NCBI RefSeq assembly: GCF_000315625.1
Contig: NW_005434638.1
Coordinates: 189,300 to 253,299 of the forward strand
DNA length: 64,000 nucleotides
Direction of reading: 5' to 3'
Origin: Guillardia theta CCMP2712
Taxonomy: Eukaryota; Cryptophyceae; Pyrenomonadales; Geminigeraceae
The notes beneath the pieces were generated by a model that saw nothing but the letters and a program-made list of their open reading frames with translations, was not told the origin of the DNA and did no database searches. The first letter of the stretch is position 1, and the number at the start of each line of letters is the position of its first letter. Below are positions 1 to 10,400 of the stretch, piece by piece. Both the position numbers and the translations under genes were made by a program.

Positions 1-22
1 TCATCATCATCATCATCATCAT

Positions 23-68
<46 letters not shown>

Positions 69-79
69 GTCATCATCGA
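1..79. repeat. (TCA/TCG)n microsatellite
   Basis: An almost pure TCA trinucleotide run with a few TCC/TCG interruptions at the left edge. It probably lies in an intron or the 3' part of the CEP164-like gene on the minus strand, because the last recognisable exon of that gene ends at 107 with a GT donor. Confidence 0.9.
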
Positions 80-106
80 TAATCAGCTAGTATCCGGAAG
101 CATCAC

Positions 107-928
107 CTCTCGAAACATCCAAGGAAGGGCACCAAGACAGCCTCCCGGACGATTTGCAACAGGTCACATTCCTGCGAAGAGCAAAGTCACAACCACTCGA
201 TCTGACGTGGCAGATGTACATGCTGGGGGTGAACATCATAGTACTGTGCCATGTCCAGAACCTGTCGGAGATCGCTCTCAGAGATGATATGCGTCTCCCA
301 ACATCAACTGACCTCTTCGTGGCTGATTGTGACAGGCTTGAGGGAATCATCATACTGAAAGCTCTCCTCTGGTTTTGATCGAACTTGCCCGATGAGATGA
401 GCTTCAAGGAAACATCGTCAGCATGCTGCACAAAGAGCATCTTCTCCGGCAAACATGACAGACACACAGGTTGGTCACGAAGAAACAAGTGCAATCTCAC
501 GAAGAAATAAGTGCAATCTCACCTTCTCCTGCCGCTTCTCCTCATAGAGCATCCTGTACTTGTGGAACAGCGGATGCTCCACTGTGCTCTCATCCGTCTC
601 ACTGGAGTGACCTGTCACCTTATCTTCCCGCTGGAAGCTGAAGCCCATCACCTGTTGTAGAAGTAGATGTCTCCCCGAGAGCTTGTATGCTCTGTCCATG
701 GCTCCGGCAGCTCTTCGCTCAGACATTGTTCTGCTATCATGTCAGGATACAACCTGGCTCTGCCCATCCCTCGACCACCTGCTATCCAGATAAGGTCTTC
801 CTCCTTGTCCACGTCGATCCCCAGGTACACAGCAAAGTCCAGCACCTGAAGGCAGGGCATCACCAGGCGCTGAATGGACCGCGGTCCTTTCCTACCTCTG
901 GAGGGTACCTCTTACTCTTCCTGGGCAT
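107..928 (-). CDS. CEP164-like WW-domain protein, N-terminal part (gene continues off left edge)
   Basis: Joining frames gives a start ATG at 928-926 and exons 928-896, 845-779, 730-652, 601-523, an unresolved stretch to about 313, then 261-220 and 171-107. The resolved introns are 48-51 bp with GT-AG ends. The protein begins with a CEP164-type module (VLDFAVYLGID..DLIWIAE..LPEPW) leading into a WW-like domain (GDIYFYN, then STVEHP). CEP164 is a distal-appendage centriole protein needed for ciliogenesis, and its N-terminal WW region has this 'LGIDP..E..LLWIA' preamble. A second such preamble (VLDMAQYYDV..CDLLQIVREAV) is encoded at 261-125, so the module is duplicated. The second WW tryptophan is Val here. 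A GT donor follows position 107, so the gene runs past the left edge. The exon between 523 and 313 is uncertain. Family assignment rests on these motifs only. Confidence 0.6.
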
Positions 929-1847
929 CTGCGGCGCCCTGAAAACCTGTACAAAGCAAGGATCAAGGAAATACACCACAGTACTGAAGTTCAGTGAAAG
1001 CTCCTGCATATCTTGCAGTCCTTCAGATCTTACAGCAAAGATAGCTGGACTGTAACTCCCTTAAGGACCGAGTTGTCATCCTCAACAGCCCACAATCGGC
1101 TTCTACCTAGCTAACCACGCTGTCTCTTATCTGATCTCCTCTCTCCTCTCTCCCGTGTCTTGCTCTGCATATCCTCTCGATAGTCTATTCCTTGCATTTC
1201 CTTCAACTGAAGCGGAAGGAGTCGCTGGGGATGAGGGTCTGTCTGGTTTACTTAGATAACTGTTATTATTACTCTATTTTAAATAGACAATTCTGAGAGA
1301 CATCAATGATTACCCATGAAGATTAGTGCATGATATAGTGAGATGTTTGGGCAGCAACATCCAAGGTTTTAGGGTCATATTCCTGAGGGTGGGGTTGATG
1401 TATAGAGATGGTGGGGTACTTTAAAAGTAAGAAAGAGGGGTGGGAGAACCAAGAACGAGAAGGGTACCCTATGCTGCTTTGTGCGCTGTCCAATGGCAGA
1501 GGGGGGAGAGATGCGGGGGAGGGGGGGAGGGGAGGGAAGGAGTAGAAGAGGAAGGAAGAAGATGGCGATGGGAGACTACGAAGGAAGGGAATTCTGAGAC
1601 AAGGATTGAGATGGAGAGGGATCCATGGCCAGATCGTGAGTGGTTATCCCGAGGATGCGGTCCGCTGTCGGTCAGAGCATGAGATGGTAGTGGAAAGACT
1701 ACATGTGAGGTCGAGTCTTGCAAGACGATACAAATGATGGTGGAAAGTCTTGAAGGCATCCAGATACGAAGCTTTCCGATCCTCCTTGCAGCTCAATAGT
1801 TTTCTTGCAGGAGTGTCGAAGGACGATCGGAGGACTGCTCGCGGCGG
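929..1847. promoter_or_regulatory. Divergent intergenic region between CEP164-like and E4 ligase genes
   Basis: About 0.9 kb between two divergently oriented genes, so it should hold both promoters and 5' untranslated exons. There is a pyrimidine-rich block at 1130-1170 and a strongly GA/GGA-rich block at 1495-1580. I see no convincing coding exon, although the first exon of the E4 gene could begin within 1740-1850, where in-frame fragments and a CTTGCAG acceptor-like site occur. Confidence 0.5.
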
Positions 1848-4800
1848 ATGTCTACCAGTCGACAACTTCTCGAAGTCTTGGACTGCAGAGAGTCAGTCAA
1901 CGTCTCATCTACTCCTCAACACCATGAGATCGATGGAATCTTCCTCTCCAAGTTGACTTCGAGCAAGGACGTCTTTCTCTACCTAGTCTCGACGTTCTCG
2001 CGCGCTGCACAATACGGTGGGTGGAAGCTTGTATCGCTCCTCTTGGCTCTCAGTGGTCCTTATCCGAACTGACGATCTTTTGAACAGGGGATCAAGACTG
2101 GGCGCAGTACGTCAGGCGTCAATGCATCTCATACTCTGCGCTAGTGTTGCTCCAACCAGGGAACTTTGCAGGGGCGAGCGCTCCTCCTCCCGATTTCGCG
2201 AGTTTGAAGTTGTTCCTGTTGGTTGAGGAGAGTGGACAACTCCGTGCTCCACCAGGCTTCGTTCAGGAGCTTCTGAGCAAGCTAGAGTCCCTTGAGCTTC
2301 CGCATTATCCGACTCCACACGGATGCCTGAAGAGTCTGATACTTGGAAACTCGAATAGCGTCATTCCCTACATCATCTCAAGGTTGTCCAAGAAGCAAGT
2401 GACAGATAACACTGCAGCAGAGTTCCTCATGATGGAAGAGCTGTGCAGCAACAAGGCAGCAATGAAGTTCTTGTTCGAGTCGCAGTACTGGACTCCAAAG
2501 GGAGTAAGCTTCAACATGGCTCAGATGATAGAGATGAAAACAATCTTGGGCTCTTTCTTGAGGCTAAGTTGTTATCCGGAATCACAGATTGTGGCTGGAC
2601 AGCTACAACCCATTCGTCACCCTGTCGGTCAGGATTGCTTCAGCGACTGCGTCCACAAAGCCAAGCTCGATATTGATAGCTCTGTTTCACAAGTACGAAC
2701 TTTCTTGCAGGTAATTTGTCACACTTTGACTTAGGTCGATCATTGACCGGATGTTTGCTTTTCCTGCCAGGCCTCTCAGGCCAAGACCCTCAACATGATG
2801 AAGATTATGCTCAAAGATTCGAATTCTCAACAAGAAGTGTTTTCATGGATTTCGACCGTCTTGAAACACAATGAGATTCGGCTTAAGCTAGGATACCACG
2901 TTGGATATCTCATGGCACGGTACTGAAAACGTTGGGTACGATAGTCAAGAAGTGACGTTTGAGTCGCTAGGTCAAGCTCTACAGGCTTCTTGTTTAATCT
3001 TCTCAGTGTACTTTTGAAACTTTGTAAACCGTTCGCCGACCCGGACCATCCAAAAGCATTATGGCACAAGATTGATTCTACGTGAGTGTACATGAGATCG
3101 AAACAGCTGTTTTGTGCAACAAGATTGTATTGTGTTTGCTCAATGTTTTTCTTCTTGGGTCACTGACTTGAGTACCGTGTGCAGTTGGCTGCTATCAAAG
3201 CATCGGATGGACTTGAGCAATGAAACTCGTCTGGCAACGACTAGAGGAAATGCGCATGGAGAAAAGTAAAGAAATGAGGGTGTGATTGTAGCCTGTCTTG
3301 ACGTTCTTGTGGTCGCAGTGAAGGTGGTGAAGATCACGAGGAATTGGAGCAAGATGAGCACATCGAAGTTAGCAAGAACTTTGGAACTATCTCTGAATAT
3401 TTCTTTTTGGCACTTCGCTGCCTCAATATTGTCCACCTCAGCCAGCAAGTCAAGGATTATGCCAAGATTAGTCGAGAGCTGCAGGAGAGAAACCATAGCC
3501 TCAATCAGTCAGCAGATGACGTCCATGAGAAGATGGCTGAGATCTCTGTACTCGTTGAGCGAAGGTTATGCTACGATGTGGTAATGCTCATAGCTTTGTC
3601 CATCATCGTTGTCGGCTCACAGCCTCTCAGGTTCTGATGGATCCAAACTTGGTGGACGAGCTCCTGCTCTTCGCTCGCCTGGTAGCCCGATGGTTGCTAC
3701 GGGTTGCTGACGCTCCTCCGACTATCTTACCTCTCCCGCCAAAGCCCTCAGCCATGTTCAAAGCCATCCCTGAGTTCTGCGTGGAGGGAGTGACAGACAT
3801 CTTAAGGATGGTAGCACAGATGAACATCCCGACGTTGGAGCTGATGGGCATGCCGATCCTGCAAGACTTGTTCAACTTCCTCATGGTCTTCTCTTCCAAC
3901 GATGTATATATCAGGAATCCCTACCTGCGAGGCAAACTGCTGGAGGTTATGAGCCTTTTGATACCTCGAGGGAGGAACGAAGGGTTCGAGCTGGGTGGAG
4001 GGTCCCTTGCGACCCTCTTCGAGGAGCATGACATCGCGCGCAAGTTCTTGGTCCCGACGCTCATCCGCTTCTACGTGGACATTGAGGTGACAGGGCGTGA
4101 TTATTCCAACAACCAGTTCTACGAGAAGTTTCACTACCGGCATTACATGGCGGAGCTGCTCATGTACATCATGAAGTTTCCTCATTACATCACAGCGCTG
4201 AAGAGAGAGAGCGAGAACGTCGCAGAGTTTGTTCGCTTTATCAACATGATGTTGAACGATATCATCCACTGTATCGACGAGGGTCTCTTGAAGCTGGCTG
4301 ACATCCGGAAGACTGAGTTCGAGAAGGCCGACACTCAAGCATGGAATGCAAAGTCGGAAGAGGAGCGGAACCAGGCGGAGCAGCACCTGCAGACCATGTA
4401 CGGTCAGGCAGGTTGGGGCCTTCAAGCAGCGACAGAGGTGTTGACGATGATGGAGAAGTTGACGAAGCATGTGCTGGATCCCTTCCTCCGTGCAGAGCTC
4501 GCTGACCGAGTGGCCGCCATGCTCAACTACGTGATTAAGACCATCGCAGGGCCTCGCTGCATCGAGCTGAAGGTGCAACATCCTGAGAAGTGTTACTTCA
4601 AACCCAAGGAGCTCTTGGCGCTGGTGGTTGAAGTCTTCATGAACCTTGCCAAGCATGAGAAGTTTGCGTTGGCGGTGGTGAGAGATGAGCGTTCTTACGA
4701 CCACGAGGTGACGAGGTTCTCAAGCTGAAAGATGCTCTGACAGTGTCGGCCAGGTCCTCGCTAAAGTCTATCGACTGATCAGGACGCACGCGTTGGAGGA

Positions 4801-5427
4801 TGAGTCCTTCTGCCAGCAGTTTCTGGTCCACGACTTGATGAACATCTTTCGTGACCCTGACGTCATTCCTGCAGGACTACACGCAAGTCCTTCAGGAATC
4901 GAAGCAGAATCAGATGGAGCTCGACGCCAAGATCGAGGAGGCACCGGACGAGTGAGAGGAGGGGAGTCATTCCTCCTTTCTCATGATCCTCAGGTTCCTC
5001 GATCCCATCACTCAAGACATCATGACGGACCCAGTCATCTTGCCGACCTCAGGTCGAGCTCGTCGCAGCTGCTCAACTCCGGTGACTCGTGCTGCAGGCA
5101 ACATCATGGACAGGCAGGCGATCATGCGCCACCTGCTCAGTGACGAGACAGACCCTTTCAACAGGATGAAGCTGACGCCCGACATGCTCCAGGTCCTCGC
5201 GCTCTTGACTTGTGGAGCAGGACTGGAAGGGAGATTGCCATAGAGGCCGAGAAAGAGGCCAGAGTGGGAGGAAGGGGGGGGTTGGGTGGGTGGGTGCAGA
5301 GGGGTTTGGTGGGCGCAACGCGCAGAACAGACATGGCGTGCTCATATTGGTATATTCTGAAATCTTTTGGCAGCCTGCAGAAGATTTGAAGAAGCGGATC
5401 AACGAATTCTTGGCTTCTAGGAGGTGA
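1848..5427 (+). CDS. Ubiquitin conjugation factor E4 (UFD2/UBE4 family), U-box ubiquitin ligase
   Basis: E4 enzymes elongate ubiquitin chains on pre-ubiquitinated substrates and work with CDC48/p97 in proteasomal and ER-associated degradation. Exons can be joined in frame: ?-2016, 2088-2710, 2771-2919, 2971-3081, 3185-3265, 3319-3580, 3631-4707, 4754-4825, 4875-4951, 4994-5052, 5098-5192 and 5374-5427 (TGA). The long exon 3631-4707 carries the UFD2 core ([51 protein letters not shown]). The C-terminal U-box spans 4994-5192 ([32 protein letters not shown]) and needs two introns removed to be continuous. The protein then ends ...[10 protein letters not shown]. The start is the weak point: the ATG at 1848 keeps the frame into the exon ending at 2016, but an upstream exon is possible. 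The gene is convergent with RAE1, whose stop lies 138 bp away. Confidence 0.92.
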
Positions 5428-5564
5428 AGTTTTCGAATTCCTCCTTTTCTCTGACCAAAATCTTGCAGAACATAATCGAGACATGCGGGTATGTTGCGAT
5501 TGAGAATGAAAACAACAGACAACAGACGATCCCGTCCCTGCCGCGCTCTTGTATTCACATCTTC

Positions 5565-7088
5565 TCAGAGCATCCAAAACCGCACGATGTTCTCAAGGCT
5601 CGCCACATGTTGATCCGAAGACATGTAGTCCGGGGCTCCTCCGCTTGAGTCAGAACTGCGGGCATGGCGATTAGTGCAAAGGAGAAATAGCAGGAGGAGC
5701 GGTGGCACCTGTTGGCAAACGCCATGATAGCAGGCGAGTTTGGCTTCTGGCTCCAAGAGAGGCAGGAGATGGAGGGCCAGACCTGTCCTTCATGTTCAGC
5801 AGCAGGAAGAAACGCTGTCCTTCACCTTGGCTTGGATCGCCGGGTTCGTAGCAGGAGGGAGCGAGTTCCTTGGATCCTCCGACTTGTACTCAGGCGTCCC
5901 GTCCCCGAAGAATCCCTTCTGCCCTCCTGCTGCCACCGGCCCCACGTTCCAAACGGTGAAGCGGCCGTCACCTCCTCCGGCAACCACAAGGTTCGGGTGA
6001 TTAGGCATCCTAGTCACCACATTCACAGCTCGCGCGGAACTTTGCGGCTGCCCTGCCATGGCCGGCTGGGTGAGGAGGATCTTGCGCTGCTGGGGGCCCT
6101 CTCCCTGGCGCAGCATGACGACACCCAGCTCGCCGTTGATGCCGCCGACAGCGAAGCCTTGAGGCTCCATCCCGTTGTTGAGGTTGCTGATGAGGCAGGC
6201 AGAGCGCGTCTGGAACATGAGGGGCGAGTAGGAGGGGAAGGAAGCGACGCACTGGGCCCCGTTCCTCACGTCGTGCAGTGAGATCAGCCGGTCACTCCCG
6301 GCAACTAGGAAGTACGGGCACAAGACATCCATCCCGTAGACTTTCCCCGGCACTTTGATCTTCGACATCGGCTGCAAGCTACCCTGTCGCACGTCCCACA
6401 GCGCCACCGTCTTGTCCCACGACCCTGTCAGGATGCCGTTGATCGACCAGCCGTCCTCGTTGTGCAGAGCCTTGCAGAACTTGATGCCTCCTTCGTGCCG
6501 TCCTCTCTCAGCCACAGCCCCGGCGTTTGCTCCCTTCTGCACGTCCCATGCCAGCAGCTTCCCTTCGCAAGTTCCCAACAGGAGCTCCATGCTCCTCGTC
6601 CATGCCGAGCAGAGGATCGGTTGCGGCATCTTCATGGGAGGGTTGTGAGCTGCTTGGACGGAGGCGACCGAGTTGTTCTGAGCATTGACAGAGAGGACGT
6701 GAACGTCTCCCTCCCAGCTCGTCACGGCAAGGTGGTTCTCCGTGAGACCCCACGCCATGGAGGAAGCGCTGAATTTATGTCCGTTGCCCAGGAGGAACCT
6801 ATCCACCCCTCCCTCGTTCGTCCATCCCCCCCCTGCCGATGGGAAAGCACTGCCATTTGATGAGAGACCTCCTCCTCCTCCTGCTCCCTGCCCAAAGCCT
6901 CCTGCTCCTGCCTGCCCAAAGCCTCCTCCTGCCTGCCCAAAGCCTCCTCCTGCCTGCCCAAAGCCTCCTCCAGCTCCCTGCCCAAAGCCTCCTCCTGCCT
7001 GAGGCTGACCGAATCCTCCTGCTTGACCGAATCCTCCACCTCCTGCTTGTTGACCGAATCCTCCTCCTCCAAATCCACCGAAGTTCAT
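5565..7088 (-). CDS. RAE1: RAE1/GLE2 mRNA export factor, WD40 protein with N-terminal FG repeats
   Basis: RAE1/GLE2 is a seven-bladed WD40 protein that docks on the nuclear pore and supports mRNA export. The main exon 7088-5826 begins with ATG and about 75 residues of Gly-rich sequence holding eight GFGQ motifs plus two further FG pairs. The propeller follows, with the family hallmarks ILTGSWDKTVALWDVRQ, VYGMDVLCPYFLVAGSDR and GFAVGGINGELGVV. The open frame ends shortly after 5826, but removing introns 5825-5747 and 5708-5656 gives in-frame exons 5746-5709 and 5655-5565 (PNSPAIMAFAN...VRFWML, stop). These match the final blade of RAE1, so I choose this model over the simple ORF. The long FG tract is unusual, because most RAE1 proteins have only a few N-terminal FG pairs. 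Confidence 0.9.
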
Positions 7089-7494
7089 CGTAAGGGAGGC
7101 TGTAGAGGAGGCGTCTGCTGCCTTTCTCTACTCCGTGTCTCCTCCTTCCTCCTCCCCTCTGCTTCACTCTTCCAGCATCGCTCCCATTCCCATCATTCTG
7201 TCCGGGGGCAGCAATTTCACTCACCCGCTTGCCATATGAAAAGTTCAATACCCTAGAGGGCAGCAATTCCACCGCTCAAAAAATGGGCGGGCGGGAGAAC
7301 AGTTTCCCTCGTCATGCGGTGGTAGAGGAGAGGACATTGTGACGAGAGAGGAGCCGAAAATGGGAGAGGAGCAGAAGAGAAACAGAGATCATGGAGGCCT
7401 TTCTTGCTGCAACGATGCTGTTCCTCTCTATGTTCTCTATGTGAAGGCGTGGAAACTCGATTTTTGAACTGTGACAGAAGGAAGGAAGAGAAAG
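7089..7494. promoter_or_regulatory. Divergent promoter region RAE1 / coiled-coil repeat gene
   Basis: A 406-bp gap between two divergently transcribed genes, so it must carry both promoters and 5' UTRs. The sequence is mixed, with C/T-rich stretches near 7115-7160 and G/A-rich stretches near 7320-7400. I see no clear TATA box or other named element. Confidence 0.4.
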
Positions 7495-10400
7495 ATGAAA
7501 GGTTCAAGGAGTCAAACTGAACAAGTCAGTCCCGTCTCGAAGAAGAGGCCGACAACTTCGCCGGCCCACCATGCTGCCGTTGTGAAGTCAGATGCCGTCA
7601 CTAGGGTACTTGTGCATGTTTGAATCCGACGACGCTGAATTCTTTTTAGCGATTATTGATTGACGACATTGAGAAGAAATTGAAGAAGAGGATCATTAGT
7701 CAAGATGCAATCAGAACTATGCGTGCTCAGGTTGACGAGTTGGAGATGCAATCGAAACAAGTCGACCAGATCTACGAGGAGAAGCTCAAGGATTTGTTGG
7801 AGAAGAAGGTTTGTCAAATGACGAAAGTCATGTGCGAGGCTGTGGACTCAGCATTCTTTCATCCAGAGAAAGCAAGAGAGACAACGGGAACTTCTGGATG
7901 CTCATGAAACGGCGATACACTCTGCAGGTGTCGAACAAAGCTTCGCCTACCTTGTTGCTGATTGAAATCAACCAGTCCTGCGAGTGAACGGAGTGATGTC
8001 GGTCTTGAATGAATTTTCGAGCGACCTCGCAAAGAAGGTGATATTCTGCGTGATCGCAATCTATTGCCAAATTGACGAGATGGAATCTGTCAGATCCACA
8101 AGCTCAAAATGACAGTCGAAGAGTTGAAGGAGGTCAGTGATGAATGTTTCACTTCGATCCTCTTAAATCATGATGACAGGATGAGAGCACTATCAAGCAT
8201 AATTTTTCTGTGCAAGGTGATTACATCTACCTTGGGAGATTCTTTCTTCGAGGAAACATTTCCTTGAATCTGGCTCGCCTCCTGTGCCACGACAACTGAA
8301 TCTGATTTCGCAGATGTCGAATGGAATCATGCTTGCATGATGGAGTCTATACTAAATGAGGATAATCTTTCAATTGATTTGAATGATCTGAAAGAACAGG
8401 TTGATTTCCCTCTGATTGCTTTTGTCTTCTTGGTTTCTGTTCGATTTTGATGTGGAACTGCAGTGGAATACTCTGTCGTTCACAACATATTCTTCATGGC
8501 TCCCAACTCAGGTCTGTTTCGACCTGACCAACTCAATTCGCGGTTTTTATGTTTGATTCCCAGAAATCTCAAGTTGACCAATTTTGTGTCGAGGTTGCTC
8601 TTTCAATTCTATTGTTGGTTGTGTGAGATCTGTTGCTTCCAGGAGAAGTTGTCAATCAAGTCAGCTATTGAGAGTTGTGCTCAGCTGAACGCAAACGTGA
8701 CTGAGAATTTATTGCGCGTTTTCCTCTCTGAGAGTTTATCTGCTGCTTCAGGATTTGTTTCAAGATGAAGTGCAGGAGGTTCGCAAGGTAAATCCCGATT
8801 GTGTACGAGTTCGTTGTGCTGAAACGCTCATCGTCCAAGTCGAACCAAGAGAGAAAGTACGAGAAACTGATAACCGACCTGCGGGTCAAGAAGAGCCATC
8901 TTGTTTCAGAAAACGTGAAAAACTATCATCAGATGACATTTCCAGAGCTGAACTTTGTACAGAACAAGTTCCATGCAGCCAAGTCTGTAGCAAAAGACCA
9001 AGTGCAGAAAAGTTACTTGCAGACTCCAAAATTGCGGCCAAAATCTGCCAGACTAGAGAAACCACAGGTCGGGAGAGAACAAGGTTTTTCAATGCGACTG
9101 AACTTCTGCATGGATGCAGGATGAAGGTCCGGACTCGGGGAGTCAAAGCAAAGTCAAGAAGATTAAGGTGAGCATATCACCGTCCTCTCCGACAAAAGCT
9201 TTGCTCTGATCGATTTCCCGTAGAGTTCAGCATCAATTTCGAAGGTAGCTTAATCGCCGTTTGCCTATAAATTTTGGAGTGCCATTTAAACTGATTGACT
9301 ATTTGGGTGGCAGCGTGCGATCTCCAGCTCAAAAACTGGATCCAATCGGAGTAAAGTACGTGTGTCTTTCATTCGTGTATTCGCGTTGACACTTGAAATA
9401 GATATCTGGTGAACAAGAGCCCAACTCAGCAGATGTTAAGCAACCACAGGTAGACCAAAACTCTCTTTTGAAAATTATTCCCTCACTTTGCCAATTTCAT
9501 CTTTCAAGAATGAAAGCTCGGAGAACCATCCGGTAACGAAATCCCTACCTTTGTTGCTTGACCTCAAACTTTGCGTTTCCACAAAGATCAAAGATACCAA
9601 TCAAAGCAGGAGCTCGAAGAGGCCAGAGAAGAAATTAAGTGATGTATTGCCTACGAAGAGCAAATCAACCAGCAAGGTGCTAGTGCCTCCTCGTCCAAAA
9701 ACGGTCAATGAGAAATCGGGAAAGAGCTTGGCTGTCAAGGACCAAGGAGCCCCGGTAAAGACAAAGCTTGTGAAGGAGAAAGAGCAAGAGGTCAAGAGCA
9801 AGGCAGCTGACGAGGAGAGCAACTCCAATGTCCAACTGGAGACCCAGCTGAAGTCCGAAACTCTTTCACAACCTGCGAAGTTGCGCACAGAGCCCTCAAA
9901 ACCGTCTGCTGTTGAAGAGAAACCTAAAGACAACGTTCAGCAAGAGAGCTCATCCCAGCAGGGAAAGCAAAGTGTGAATGTGGATGAGCATCGAGATGAG
10001 ATGAGATCGAAGACTGGAGAGCAGGAGGGCAAGTCTAGCACAGACTCTCACAAGCGTTCTGAAATGCATGACAAGCCGTGCTCAGAGCAAATTCTTCGCG
10101 ACCGTTCAGAAGATGCCGAGCAGAAGCCTCACGAACAAGACGCCAGGCGCGAGATCAAGACTCCGCAGGCGCAAGAAATGGTGACCGAGAGCAAGATAGA
10201 GCCAATGTTTGAACGAGAGATCAAGCCGCAGAAGCAGGAGCAGCAGGAGGCAGTCAAGCCGCAGCAGGAGCAGGAGCAGAAGCAGGAGGTCAAGCCGCAG
10301 CAGGAGCAGGAGGAGGTCAAGCTGCAGGAGGAGGCCAAACAGCACGAGCCGCAGCAGCAGCCTGTCAAGCCGCAGCAGCAGGAGGCGGTCCAGCAGCAGC

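Noticed and set aside
1440-1760. Plus- and minus-strand frames in the GGA-rich block
   Set aside because: They are compositional artefacts (Arg/Gly/Glu versus Ser/Pro) with no link to flanking exons.
3802-4704. Minus-strand 300-codon frame opposite the E4 core exon
   Set aside because: The plus strand carries clear UFD2-family sequence over the same bases. The reverse frame has no recognisable motif.
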